Of a stretch of DNA of 64,000 nt, positions 53,623 through 61,959 are shown in pieces. Under the pieces are notes generated by a model. It saw only the letters and a list, made by a program, of their open reading frames with translations, did not search any database and was not told the origin of the DNA. The DNA lies in contig CAZTXS010000002.1 in NCBI GenBank assembly GCA_964617585.1, forward strand, positions 52,704 through 116,703. The letters run 5' to 3'. A program made the translations under genes and the position numbers. The stretch comes from UMGS1601 sp964617585. Its GTDB lineage: Bacteria > Bacillota > Clostridia > Oscillospirales > Ruminococcaceae. Within the stretch, counting starts at the first letter, position 1. Each line of letters begins with the position of its first letter.

Positions 53623-55005
53623 TTAAGAATCCTTTTCATCAAGCTTTTTTAATATATACTCGATCTGAACCCTAACGCTCTCAGGTGCCGGACCGCCCTG
53701 TGACTTTCTCTCCATAACACAAGTGTCCAGAGAAATCGCTTCATAAACATCTTCATCAAAAACGTCACTAAGCTTTTTATATTCGTCCATAGACAAGGTT
53801 TCAAGCGTAACGCCAAGCTCTATACATCTTGCCACAAGAGTTCCTGTAATTTTATATGCGTCCCTGAAAGGCATACCCTTTTTAACGAGGTAATCCGCAC
53901 AGTCAGTTGCATTGATAAATCCCTTTGCTGCCGCCGCTCTCATATTTTCTTTTAACACCGTCATTGTCTGAAGCATAGGTATAAACGTATTTATGCACAG
54001 CTTAACCGTATCAACAGCGTCAAAGATTGCCTCTTTGTCCTCCTGCATATCCTTGTTATAAGCAAGAGGCAGATTCTTCATCATAGAAAGAAGCGTATTC
54101 AAATCCCCGTACACACGAGCTGTCTTTCCTCTTATAAGCTCAGTTACATCAGGGTTTTTCTTCTGAGGCATTATGCTTGAGCCTGTAGCGTATGCGTCGT
54201 CAAGCTCAACAAACTTAAATTCCCATGAGCACCACATGATTATCTCTTCCGAAAAACGTGACAAATGCATCATTAGAATTGATAATGTGCTTGCCAGCTC
54301 TATGCAGAAATCCCTGTCCGAAACTCCGTCAAGCGAATTTTGACATATCTCATCAAAACCAAGTAAATCACAAACCATTCGGCGGTCTGTGTTATAGGTC
54401 GTTCCGGAAAGCGCTCCGCAGCCTAAAGGCATTTGGTTCATACGCTTGTATGTATCATCAAGTCTGCCCACATCACGAAGAAGCATATTCGCATATGCCA
54501 TCAGGTGGTGTCCGAATGTAATAGGCTGTGCTCTTTGAAGATGAGTATATCCGGGCATAACCGTTTCAAGATTTTCTTCAGCCATATCGGTTATAACTCG
54601 AATAAGCTTTATAGTTATTTCTTTTATTTCCTTAACCTCGTCGAGCAGATACATTCTTATATCAAGTGCAACCTGATCGTTTCTTGAACGTGCTGTGTGA
54701 AGCCTTTTGCCTGCGTCGCCCACTCTCTTTGTAAGCTCTGCTTCAATAAACATATGAATATCCTCAGCGTTCGGGTCGAACTCCAAAGCTCCGCTGTCTA
54801 TATCAGCCAAAATGCCTTTAAGCCCGTCAATAATAACCTTGCTTTCGCTTTTGTCGATAATTCCGCATTCTCCGAGCATAGTCGCATGAGCTATCGAGCC
54901 CTTTATATCGTGGCGATACAATCTTGCGTCAAACTTAATTGACGAATTAAAGTCATTTACACGCTCATCAATATCCTTTGAAAAACGTCCTGCCCACATC
55001 GGCAT
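53623..55005 (-). CDS. argH: Argininosuccinate lyase
   Basis: A 460-aa fumarase/aspartase-superfamily enzyme that splits argininosuccinate into arginine and fumarate. WAGRFSKDIDERVNDFNSSI, LHTARSRNDQVALDIRMYL, GYTHLQRAQPITFGHH and the signature GSSIMPQKKNPDVTELIRGK are all present. GGAGAG precedes the ATG. argC follows at once, so argH-argC form a unit. Confidence 0.95.
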   Translation of the reverse strand: MPMWAGRFSKDIDERVNDFNSSIKFDARLYRHDIKGSIAHATMLGECGIIDKSESKVIIDGLKGILADIDSGALEFDPNAEDIHMFIEAELTKRVGDAGKRLHTARSRNDQVALDIRMYLLDEVKEIKEITIKLIRVITDMAEENLETVMPGYTHLQRAQPITFGHHLMAYANMLLRDVGRLDDTYKRMNQMPLGCGALSGTTYNTDRRMVCDLLGFDEICQNSLDGVSDRDFCIELASTLSILMMHLSRFSEEIIMWCSWEFKFVELDDAYATGSSIMPQKKNPDVTELIRGKTARVYGDLNTLLSMMKNLPLAYNKDMQEDKEAIFDAVDTVKLCINTFIPMLQTMTVLKENMRAAAAKGFINATDCADYLVKKGMPFRDAYKITGTLVARCIELGVTLETLSMDEYKKLSDVFDEDVYEAISLDTCVMERKSQGGPAPESVRVQIEYILKKLDEKDS

Positions 55006-55080
55006 AATAATCTCTCCTTTATGTAATATGTAAAATATTTTTCTTCAAATTATATATGTGTTTCTAATATAAAATTCAAT

Positions 55081-55584
55081 TTACCTATCTGCCTCGGTAA
55101 CTATATGAAGAACACTTCTGCTATTTAAAATATCCTTTATTTTTTCTTTCAAAAACGACGGCTTTATATTATATTTTTCAATCTCATCAATTAAAATCCA
55201 ATGCATTTCCTCCCGCTCATCATCCCGGTTGTATGACACACTTTTTAAATCCTTGTTACCTTTACTTTTCATAAGAAAATAAAACTCAAGACAATGGCAG
55301 TCAAGCCCTTCAAGCTTTCCGCCGTGACCTTTGAAAAAATTTTCGCATACAACTGCCAGACGCTCTACTTCATACTCTATTCCTGTTTCTTCAAATACCT
55401 CACGCCTTACACAATCTTCAGCTTTTTCTCCTATGCGAACGCCGCCGCCTACGGTATACAAATAATCAAAACTCTTGCTTGATGCAAATAAAACGCAATT
55501 ATCTTCTACAATTATGGCTCCTGTTCTATATCTGAACCAATCATTTTCATTAATAAAACAGCAATCTTTATTTCTGTTACTCAT
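55081..55584 (-). CDS. Nudix hydrolase
   Basis: A 167-aa pyrophosphohydrolase. The Nudix box is complete: GGVRIGEKAEDCVRREVFEE followed by TGIE. TGAIIVEDNCVLFASSKS precedes it. The substrate is unknown; members hydrolyse nucleoside diphosphates linked to other groups. It lies between argH and the four-helix-bundle pseudogene on the same strand and is probably unrelated to arginine synthesis. Confidence 0.85.
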   Translation of the reverse strand: MSNRNKDCCFINENDWFRYRTGAIIVEDNCVLFASSKSFDYLYTVGGGVRIGEKAEDCVRREVFEETGIEYEVERLAVVCENFFKGHGGKLEGLDCHCLEFYFLMKSKGNKDLKSVSYNRDDEREEMHWILIDEIEKYNIKPSFLKEKIKDILNSRSVLHIVTEADR

Positions 55585-55770
55585 TTCATTTCTCCATCAA
55601 TGCCAATCCATCTTGCTATCGTCATTCATCAAAATCATCAAGTATTTTTATTTATCTTACATATACTTTCAGCGTCGCTTAATTCAGCTTTCCGTATATT
55701 TATATCATTGATAAAAACGTCCTATAAAAACCTATAAGGGCAGACATAAAAATGCTGCCCCTGATAGTTG

Positions 55771-55810
55771 TAATAATTGATAATTGACAGTTGATAATGG
55801 ACAATTATAA
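55771..55810. repeat. Inverted repeat, left side of the four-helix-bundle pseudogene
   Basis: TAATTGACAGTTGATAATGG followed by ACAATTATAA. Its reverse complement resembles the sequence at 56144-56184 and that at 52442-52472. Confidence 0.5.
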
Positions 55811-56159
55811 TTTTAGATTGTACTTAGTTGTTCTTGTAATAGCAATAAGAATTTTAATAATCTCTGTACAATCCTTATATATACTTTCAAATTGAGATAA
55901 TGTAATATAGTCAGTTTCTTTTAGAAGCCTTAACCAAAATCAGTTTCATATGCCTCTTTCAACGAAATATTAATTTTTGAGAGAAAGTCTTTCTTACTTT
56001 GAGCTTACTGAGCCTCAACAATATTAGCTCCTGTACTCGTTCCGCTTTTAAGAATTTGATTGATAAAGTATATTCTTTCTTTTCAGAATGCAAATAGTTA
56101 CATAGCTTCACTATCCTAATCGCAAAATGAAAGCTTTTATTTTCAATTACATTGTCCAT
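55805..56159 (-). pseudogene. Decayed four-helix-bundle protein gene (23S rRNA IVP/S23 type)
   Basis: The minus strand starts MDNVIENKSFHFAIRIVKLC then EKKEYTLSIKFLK. One base appears lost in a run of A, after which another frame reads KSGTSTGANIVEAQ, a stop codon, and AQSKKDFLSKINISLKEAYE. A second lost base, in a run of T, moves to a third frame reading WLRLLKETDYITLSQFESIY and onward to ITRTTKYNLKL and a stop at 55805. Put together this is a full-length member of the small four-helix-bundle family often encoded in 23S rRNA intervening sequences and in scattered cassettes. Two frameshifts and one nonsense codon make it non-functional. It is flanked by inverted repeats. Confidence 0.8.
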
Positions 56160-56184
56160 TTTCCATTATCCATTGTCAATTGTA
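56144..56184. repeat. Inverted repeat, right side of the four-helix-bundle pseudogene
   Basis: ACATTGTCCATTTTCCATTA then TCCATTGTCAATTGTA. It contains the start codon region of the pseudogene and touches the argG stop codon at 56186. Confidence 0.5.
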
Positions 56185-56185
56185 T

Positions 56186-57415
56186 TTACTTATCATTTCT
56201 CTTTTGATCAAGCTTAGCCTTAACCTTAATAGGAAGTCCGAACAGATTGATAAATCCTGCACTGTCTGCCTGATTATAAACATTATCCTCGTCGAAGGTT
56301 GCAACCTCTTCATCATACAATGTGTATGGAGATGTAACTCCTGCATTGATGATATTTCCCTTGTAAAGCTTCAGCTTAACGTCGCCCGTAACAGTCTTTT
56401 GTGTTTCGGTAACAAAAGCTGAAAGCGCTTCTCTGAGCGGTGTGTACCATTGTCCGTTGTAAACGATATCAGCAAATTTAATGCCGATATATTGCTTCAT
56501 TCTTGCAGTTTCCTTATCAATTGTAATTGTTTCCAAAACCTCGTGAGCGTGATACAAAATCGCACCGCCCGGAGTTTCATAAACGCCTCTTGACTTCATT
56601 CCTACCAAACGGTTTTCAACGAGGTCGGCAAGTCCGATACCGTTTTCTCCGCCGAGCTTGTTTAAAGTCTTTACAATGTCAACGCCCTTCATTTCCTTTC
56701 CGTCAATAGCGGTAGGAATACCCTTTTCAAAGTGAATTGTTACATATGTAGGCTTATCGGGTGCTTGCAGAGGTGAAACACCCATCTCTAAGAAACCTTC
56801 TTTTTCATACTGCGGCTCGTTTGCAGGATCCTCAAGGTCAAGACCCTCATGCGACAGATGCCACAGGTTTTTATCCTTTGAATAGTTTGTTTCTCTGTTT
56901 ATTTTTAGAGGAATGTTGTGTGCTTCGGCGTATTCAATTTCCTGCTCACGGGATTTTAAATCCCAGATTCTCCAAGGAGCGATAATCTCCATATCAGGAG
57001 CGAAGGCTTTGATAGCAAGCTCAAATCTCACCTGGTCGTTGCCCTTACCTGTACAGCCGTGGCAGATTGCGTCAGCGCCCTCTTTAATAGCTATCTCAGC
57101 GATTCTCTTTGCAATAATAGGTCTTGCAAATGAAGTGCCCAGCAGATATCTGTTTTCATAAACAGCGCCTGCCTGAACAGTCGGAAAAACATAATCTTCA
57201 ACAAATTCATCGTTCAAATCCTCAATATAAAGCTTTGAAGCTCCTGTCTTTATTGCCTTTTCCTCAAGTCCGTCAAGCTCTGTTCCCTGTCCGACGTCGC
57301 CGGAAACAGCTATAACCTCGCAGTTGTTATAGTTCTCTTTCAACCAAGAGATAATAATGGATGTATCAAGACCGCCCGAATATGCTAAAACTACCTTTTT
57401 AATTTCTTTTGCCAT
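56186..57415 (-). CDS. argG: Argininosuccinate synthase
   Basis: ATP-dependent enzyme of 409 aa condensing citrulline and aspartate. VVLAYSGGLDTSIIISWLKE is the PP-loop, HGCTGKGNDQVRFELAIKAF and the citrulline/aspartate-binding NLWHLSHEGLDLEDP segment are conserved. TTGGAGGA precedes the ATG. It has its own promoter and candidate arginine-repressor sites upstream, and is separated from argH by the Nudix gene and the pseudogene. Confidence 0.95.
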   Translation of the reverse strand: MAKEIKKVVLAYSGGLDTSIIISWLKENYNNCEVIAVSGDVGQGTELDGLEEKAIKTGASKLYIEDLNDEFVEDYVFPTVQAGAVYENRYLLGTSFARPIIAKRIAEIAIKEGADAICHGCTGKGNDQVRFELAIKAFAPDMEIIAPWRIWDLKSREQEIEYAEAHNIPLKINRETNYSKDKNLWHLSHEGLDLEDPANEPQYEKEGFLEMGVSPLQAPDKPTYVTIHFEKGIPTAIDGKEMKGVDIVKTLNKLGGENGIGLADLVENRLVGMKSRGVYETPGGAILYHAHEVLETITIDKETARMKQYIGIKFADIVYNGQWYTPLREALSAFVTETQKTVTGDVKLKLYKGNIINAGVTSPYTLYDEEVATFDEDNVYNQADSAGFINLFGLPIKVKAKLDQKRNDK

Positions 57416-57450
57416 TTTTATTCCTCCAAAAAATTTTTATGTCAGTGTTA

Positions 57451-57478
57451 ATTATACACTAAAGATTGTTAATGTCAA
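57451..57478 (-). promoter_or_regulatory. Promoter of argG
   Basis: On the minus strand TTGACA (57478-57473) and TATAAT (57456-57451), both perfect, 16 bases apart, about 35 bases upstream of the start codon. Confidence 0.8.
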
Positions 57479-57507
57479 GGACTTTATGCAATTTTTGAAT
57501 TATTTTC

Positions 57508-57573
57508 TGAATATTTATCAGTAATAATGAATATTTTATGTATATATTCATGAATATAATGTATATTTATTCA
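57508..57573. promoter_or_regulatory. Candidate ArgR/AhrC operator cluster upstream of argG
   Basis: Several ARG-box-like half-sites are clustered: TGAATATTTATCA (57508-57520), TGAATATTTTATG (57528-57540) and the perfect palindrome TATATTCATGAATATA (57543-57558). They lie 30-95 bases upstream of the argG -35 box. The ArgR consensus in Firmicutes is of the CATGAATAAAAATTCA type, so the match is approximate, and the AT-rich background weakens it. Confidence 0.45.
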
Positions 57574-57765
57574 TTAATGTTTTTGGGATTTTCCTTTTCG
57601 CTTTCTTTTTGCCAAAATATTCAACGTAACTGCGATAACACCAAAAATAAAAGCTATCCATGCACTCACATCGCAAATAAAGAAAACAATAACTGCTATA
57701 ATAACCAGAATATCAAAAGTCACTGCAAAAATCTCTAACTTATTTTCTTTAAAGAACTTTTCCAC
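57574..57765 (-). CDS. Small two-helix membrane protein (63 aa)
   Basis: GTG at 57765 with GAAGGGAG eight bases upstream opens VEKFFKENKLEIFAVTFDIL followed by hydrophobic segments VIIAVIVFFICDVSAWIAFI and FGVIAVTLNILA, and a basic end KRKRKGKSQKH. Two transmembrane helices are expected. I do not recognise the family. The longer frame from 57816 has no RBS. Confidence 0.6.
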   Translation of the reverse strand: MEKFFKENKLEIFAVTFDILVIIAVIVFFICDVSAWIAFIFGVIAVTLNILAKRKRKGKSQKH

Positions 57766-57909
57766 GGAAAAAACTCCCTTCGAGTGAAATACACCGATTG
57801 AAAAACATTTTATCATATTTTTATCACTTTGTCCATATATAATTATGTATACGATTATAATACCGTGTGATATTTACCTCTTGAAAATCATATTAATGTA
57901 GTATATAAT

Positions 57910-58050
57910 TTAATAAGGGCTTGCCCGTCATTCAACGTGGCAAGGGTCGGCATTGACGACCGGCCGTTCAGTAGGGGATTTTATCCCGTTGCTGAACGGG
58001 TAATGGGCCCCGCCGCCTATAGAGGCGGGGGACATCTTGTCTAAGTTATT
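57910..58050 (+). repeat. Interspersed multi-hairpin repeat, copy R13 (full form)
   Basis: Full copy between two divergently transcribed genes. It ends CTAAGTTATT about 40 bp before the start codon of the flavin-reductase gene, so it may lie in that gene's leader or promoter region. The 3' arm of the central hairpin is partly eroded (ATCCCGTTGCTGAACGG). Confidence 0.9.
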
Positions 58051-58091
58051 TTAACTCAAACTATAATGTCATTTAATCAGGAGGAAATATT

Positions 58092-58601
58092 ATGGCTTTT
58101 AAAGAAACGGATATTAAATCGCTTGAAAAACTCAACCCTTTTTCTAAAATTGCGGACGATTGGTTTTTAGTTACCGCCGGTGACGAAAACGGATACAACA
58201 CAATGACCGCTTCATGGGGAAGCATGGGAACTATGTGGGGACAAAGCGCTGTCGTTACGGTTATCCGTCCTCAGAGATATACTAAGGAATTTATCGATAA
58301 AAACGATCTCTTTACCATTACGTTTTTGAAAGACGGAAACAAAGACAAGTTAAATTTCTGCGGAACAAAAAGCGGCAGAGATTTTGACAAGGCAAAGGAG
58401 ACGGGCTTAAAGCCTGTATTTATCGACGGTACAACTACCTTTGAACAATCGGAGCTGACTCTGGTCTGCAAAAAGGTATTCGCTCAGAAAATAGATCCCG
58501 AATGTTTTCTTGACGATACGATAACAGACAAATGGTATCCTAAAAAAGACTTCCATACCGCATACGTCGGAATAGTAGTTAAAGCTTATCAGAATGTCTG
58601 A
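58092..58601 (+). CDS. Flavin reductase-like (FMN-binding split-barrel) protein
   Basis: A 169-aa protein. FLVTAGDENGYNTMTASWGS and VVTVIRPQRYTKEFIDKND are the conserved FMN-binding strands of the flavin-reductase-like split-barrel family, and FTITFLKDGNKDKLNFCGTK follows. It may be a flavoredoxin-type electron carrier or an NAD(P)H:flavin reductase. CAGGAGGAAA precedes the ATG. Monocistronic, with a terminator. Confidence 0.85.
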   Translation: MAFKETDIKSLEKLNPFSKIADDWFLVTAGDENGYNTMTASWGSMGTMWGQSAVVTVIRPQRYTKEFIDKNDLFTITFLKDGNKDKLNFCGTKSGRDFDKAKETGLKPVFIDGTTTFEQSELTLVCKKVFAQKIDPECFLDDTITDKWYPKKDFHTAYVGIVVKAYQNV

Positions 58602-58621
58602 ATCAGTATGATATTCAGTTT

Positions 58622-58658
58622 AAGGGCGGTGTACGGTTTTCTTCACCGCCTTGTTTTT
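58622..58658 (+). terminator. Terminator of the flavin-reductase-like gene
   Basis: AGGGCGGTG pairs with CACCGCCTT around a 12-base loop, followed by six T, about 20 bases after the stop. Confidence 0.8.
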
Positions 58659-58850
58659 TAGTTTTGTATTTATTTTACTTTTTTGTTTTTAAAAGCTTAT
58701 ATTGCGGTAAAAAACAGCTTGAAAATAACTGTTATTTTTGCTTTTTATATTGTAATCACTGTAAAGTTAGTGTATAATATACTTATACTTTACGAAATGA
58801 CAATAAACAAGATATAGATTATTAAAAAGAACATAGAAAGGGAAATTCAG

Positions 58851-60650
58851 ATGAAAAAAGATTCCGATAGAAACGGTCAGAAAATTAATTCAGACTATGA
58901 TGTTGAAAAGATTATAGCCGAAGTAAATAAATCAGCAAAGCAGCAAAATGACGAATATAATTCCGCTGTTCCGGGCGATTTCCCTCAGCGGAAAACCGCC
59001 ACGGCTGTTTCCGACAAATCAAAGAGCGATATAATAAACAAAATAAATCAAAGCTTAGAAAAAAGTGAAAAAGAAGAATATAATAAATATGAAAGCGGCA
59101 GAACAAACGCATTTTCAAACGGCGGAGCTGAAAGCGTTCAGCGGGAAATTGAACGTGAAACAAGATACAATGAGCTTAAAAGCATGAGAGTCAAAAGCCA
59201 TAGAGGCAGAAACGCAGTATTGTTTGTTTTGGGACTTGTAATAATTCTTCTTATCGGAGCGTACATAGTAGGCTATATAATGACTAAGGACAGCTTTCTT
59301 CCCAATACATATGTGAACGGTGTTTCCGTCGGCGGTTTAAATGTCGATGAAGCTGCTGAATCCGTACATTCCGACATTACGGTGAACAAGCTTGTTTTAG
59401 AAAAGCTCAACGGTGAAACGGTAACTATCGATTATTCAAAAATTGACTATACATATTCAACAACCGAAGAGCTTGAAAAGATTATTAATCAGGAAAACAA
59501 GGCTCTCTGGTTTGTTAATCTAATAAAGAAATCAAACTATACGATTTCTGTTGAGGGATCATATTCCGAAGATAAGCTCAAAGAAATTATAGAAAACGCA
59601 AGCTTCGGCGTTACGCCTTCTAAAAACGCAAAAATAGTAAAAGGCGAGGACGAGTTTGTTATAGAACCTGAGGTTCAGGGTGATATTGTAGATACGGAAA
59701 AGGTCTTTGAAGCCGCAAAAGAAGCAATAAACAACAGCGTTGAAAAAATTAATCTTTCCGAAAAGAACTGTTATGAAAAGCCGAGCGTCGTTTCAAGCGA
59801 TCTTACCGAGAAGCTGGATGAGCTGAACAAGGTTTTTAAATTAGAGGTCAAGCTGGACTTTGATTATACTACCGAGAACTTGACCTATGACGTATTTAAG
59901 GATTGGGTGTCAATAGACAAGGACGGTAGTTATACAATAGACGAAGAGTCTGTATGGGAATGGGTAAACTCTTTAAGATCGAAATACGATACTCTTAATA
60001 AGACGAGAAAGTTTAAATCAACCCTTCAGGGTACCGTAACAATAAAAGCGAAAAAGGGTACGGACGGAAAATATGACGGAATTTTCGGCTATTATCTTGA
60101 CGCTGATGAAACAGCCGCCGCTATAGTTAAAGCCCTGAAAGCGGGAAAAAATACGACTATCGAACCCGTATACTGGACAAACGGCGGATACACATATGAC
60201 ACTCAGGGCAAGGTTAAACGTACAAAGAGCGATGAGAAAAAAGTAATAACTGATATTTCTCAGCTTGATACATACATTGAGGTTGACCTGACAAACCAAA
60301 AGCTTTGGTATTATAAAAACGGAAAGTTGAAGCATAAATGCGATGTTGTTTCCGGACTTCCTACCGCTGAAAGAATGACATATCCCGGAATCTATCAGCT
60401 TTGGATGAAAGAAACCAACAAAACTATGAAGGGAAGCACATCCGAAGGCTCTTATGAATCAAAATGCTCTTACTGGAATTATATCAGTCAAAACAGTATA
60501 GGCATTCACGACGCAACATGGCAAACGTCGTTCGGAGGCGACAGATATAAGACGTACGGTTCTCACGGCTGCGTAGGAATCTCGCTAAGCGACGCAAAAT
60601 ATATCTATGACAATATTCCCTTGGGAACTGTAGTAATTATGTATTATTAA
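58851..60650 (+). CDS. Membrane-anchored L,D-transpeptidase (YkuD) with PG-binding domains
   Basis: A 599-aa cell-wall enzyme forming 3-3 cross-links or attaching ligands to peptidoglycan. The cytoplasmic N-terminus (about 1-118) is long, polar and Lys/Glu/Ser-rich. One transmembrane helix follows at about 121-144 (NAVLFVLGLVIILLIGAYIV). Two or more PG_binding_4-like domains lie at about 165-450 (GVSVGGLNVDEAAESVHSDI). The YkuD domain is about 470-599, with the active site GSHGCVGISLSDAKYIYD; the catalytic residue is Cys574. AAAGGGAA precedes the ATG. Confidence 0.88.
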   Translation: MKKDSDRNGQKINSDYDVEKIIAEVNKSAKQQNDEYNSAVPGDFPQRKTATAVSDKSKSDIINKINQSLEKSEKEEYNKYESGRTNAFSNGGAESVQREIERETRYNELKSMRVKSHRGRNAVLFVLGLVIILLIGAYIVGYIMTKDSFLPNTYVNGVSVGGLNVDEAAESVHSDITVNKLVLEKLNGETVTIDYSKIDYTYSTTEELEKIINQENKALWFVNLIKKSNYTISVEGSYSEDKLKEIIENASFGVTPSKNAKIVKGEDEFVIEPEVQGDIVDTEKVFEAAKEAINNSVEKINLSEKNCYEKPSVVSSDLTEKLDELNKVFKLEVKLDFDYTTENLTYDVFKDWVSIDKDGSYTIDEESVWEWVNSLRSKYDTLNKTRKFKSTLQGTVTIKAKKGTDGKYDGIFGYYLDADETAAAIVKALKAGKNTTIEPVYWTNGGYTYDTQGKVKRTKSDEKKVITDISQLDTYIEVDLTNQKLWYYKNGKLKHKCDVVSGLPTAERMTYPGIYQLWMKETNKTMKGSTSEGSYESKCSYWNYISQNSIGIHDATWQTSFGGDRYKTYGSHGCVGISLSDAKYIYDNIPLGTVVIMYY

Positions 60651-60656
60651 AATATT

Positions 60657-60690
60657 AAAGCTCTCGGCTTAATTACCGGGAGCTTTTTTG
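60657..60690 (+). terminator. Terminator of the L,D-transpeptidase gene
   Basis: AAAGCTCTCGG pairs with CCGGGAGCTTT around a nine-base loop, ending in six T, seven bases after the stop codon. Confidence 0.82.
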
Positions 60691-60741
60691 ATGTGATAAA
60701 TTTAAAACGCATATGACTTGAGCATATTCGTTTCCCTGATA

Positions 60742-60883
60742 TATAACTTTGGCAAGATGTCCACCTCCTCTATAGACGGCGGGTTCAGTTGCCATGTCAG
60801 TAGTGGGATACAATCCCCTACCGACAGGCCGGTCGGCATTGCCGACCCTTGCCACGTTGAATGACTGGCAAGCCCTTATTGAA
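60742..60883 (-). repeat. Interspersed multi-hairpin repeat, copy R14 (full form, co-varied stem)
   Basis: Full copy between convergent genes, its TTCAATAAGG end next to the ferredoxin terminator. The central stem reads TGTCAGTAG against CTACCGACA where the common form has GTTCAGTAG against CTACTGAAC. The outer two pairs have changed on both arms, with one inner A/C mismatch. Confidence 0.9.
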
Positions 60884-60899
60884 ATTCTGACAAACTAAA

Positions 60900-60928
60900 A
60901 ATCACACACCGAAAACAGTGTGTGATTA
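60900..60928 (-). terminator. Terminator of the ferredoxin gene
   Basis: AATCACACAC pairs perfectly with GTGTGTGATT around a nine-base loop. On the minus strand TTTTTAG follows, about 20 bases after the ferredoxin stop. Confidence 0.82.
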
Positions 60929-60948
60929 TTATGTAGCGTCAAGTTAAA

Positions 60949-61119
60949 TTACTCAGCTGATGGCGCTGAAACAGGGCAAACACCTGCGCAAGCTCCGCAC
61001 TCAATGCAGGTATCTGCATCAATTACATATTTTCCGTCGCCCTCCGTAATTGCACCTACCGGACATTCGCCGGCACAAGCGCCGCAACTGATACATTCAT
61101 CAGAAATTTTATATGCCAT
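60949..61119 (-). CDS. 2[4Fe-4S] ferredoxin
   Basis: A 56-aa clostridial-type ferredoxin, read from ATG 61119. It has two CXXCXXCXXXCP motifs, CISCGACAGECPVGAI and CIECGACAGVCPVSAP, each binding one 4Fe-4S cluster, separated by TEGDGKYVIDADT. GGAGG precedes the ATG. It could serve hydrogenase or pyruvate:ferredoxin oxidoreductase as a low-potential carrier. Monocistronic, with a clear terminator. Confidence 0.93.
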   Translation of the reverse strand: MAYKISDECISCGACAGECPVGAITEGDGKYVIDADTCIECGACAGVCPVSAPSAE

Positions 61120-61272
61120 AATAGCAAACCTCCTTCAATATTTAAATGTATAAAACATTTTATAACTATATGATAACACATAATTTTAAAAATGCAAGCG
61201 TTTTTATAAAAGTTTTAAAATTAATAATTCCCTGATTATCATATTTATTTTATTTCGGGAAAAGATATATAA

Positions 61273-61299
61273 ATATAACTTAGGCAAGCCCTTATTGAA
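61273..61299 (-). repeat. Interspersed repeat, minimal form R15
   Basis: On the minus strand TTCAATAAGGGCTTGCC joins directly to TAAGTTATA. This is what deletion between the CTTGCC near the left end and the CTTGCC near the right end of a full copy would leave. It is 13 bp after the stop codon of the HD-domain gene. Confidence 0.8.
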
Positions 61300-61312
61300 C
61301 TCCTTATAAAAG

Positions 61313-61804
61313 TTAAACCCCGAACATACTTTTTATTAACTTAGTTCCCGTTTTAGTATTAAATATTTTTTCCATCGCATTCGTTATAGAATCATTATTC
61401 AAATCATCCTCATATGCATTAACAAGAAAATCCGATTCAATAAGTATTTGATAATCGATTTCATCCGTCATATTATACGTATGGTGATGACCAACCAAAA
61501 ATGCAACTCTCTCTATAATTTCTTTATCTAAATTAAATTCGGACAGAAATTCTCTTACTATCCTCTCTCCCTCAATCTCCTGATGCTTACCCAAGCTGTC
61601 ACCGTATTTTTCTTCTGACGGCTTTATTCCTATATCATGAACAATAGACGCTGTTAAAAGTGTATTCAAAGTTTTTTCATTAATATTTTCACACTCACCT
61701 ATAAGCTTTGCAAAAGCATACACCTTGGTAAAGTGCTGAACACGCTTAGCATCTCCCTTATAATACTCAACCATTTTCATAAAAACCTTATTTATTATAT
61801 CCAT
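61313..61804 (-). CDS. HD-domain phosphohydrolase
   Basis: A 163-aa protein with the HD metal-binding pattern: HFTKVYAFAKLIGEC supplies the first histidine, LTASIVHDIGIKPSEEKYGD the HD pair, and FLVGHHHTYNMTDEIDYQIL later ligands. The substrate may be a nucleotide or another phosphoester, and cannot be told from sequence. It stands alone on the minus strand; its promoter must lie in 61805-61860 or nearby. Confidence 0.82.
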   Translation of the reverse strand: MDIINKVFMKMVEYYKGDAKRVQHFTKVYAFAKLIGECENINEKTLNTLLTASIVHDIGIKPSEEKYGDSLGKHQEIEGERIVREFLSEFNLDKEIIERVAFLVGHHHTYNMTDEIDYQILIESDFLVNAYEDDLNNDSITNAMEKIFNTKTGTKLIKSMFGV

Positions 61805-61862
61805 TTTAAACCTGCCTTTTCATATTTATTTCCGTACCCGCCGAATTATTTCAAAAAGCGTC

Positions 61863-61891
61863 TTGCTTATTTTTTATAAGTAGTGTATAAT
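61863..61891 (+). promoter_or_regulatory. Promoter of galK-trmB
   Basis: TTGCTT (61863-61868) and TATAAT (61886-61891) with 17-base spacing. The predicted transcript start, near 61898, lies before mini-repeat R16, so that repeat is in the leader of the mRNA. Confidence 0.7.
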
Positions 61892-61916
61892 AATTTTAAA
61901 AAATTTTCAAGTATTA

Positions 61917-61943
61917 TTCAATAAGGGCTTGCTCGTCATTATA
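61917..61943 (+). repeat. Interspersed repeat, mini-form R16
   Basis: TTCAATAAGGGCTTGCTC then GTCATTATA: the same 27-bp mini-form as at 35440, with one substitution. It sits between the galK promoter and its GGAGGAA ribosome binding site. Confidence 0.75.
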
Positions 61944-61959
61944 GATTAGGAGGAATATT

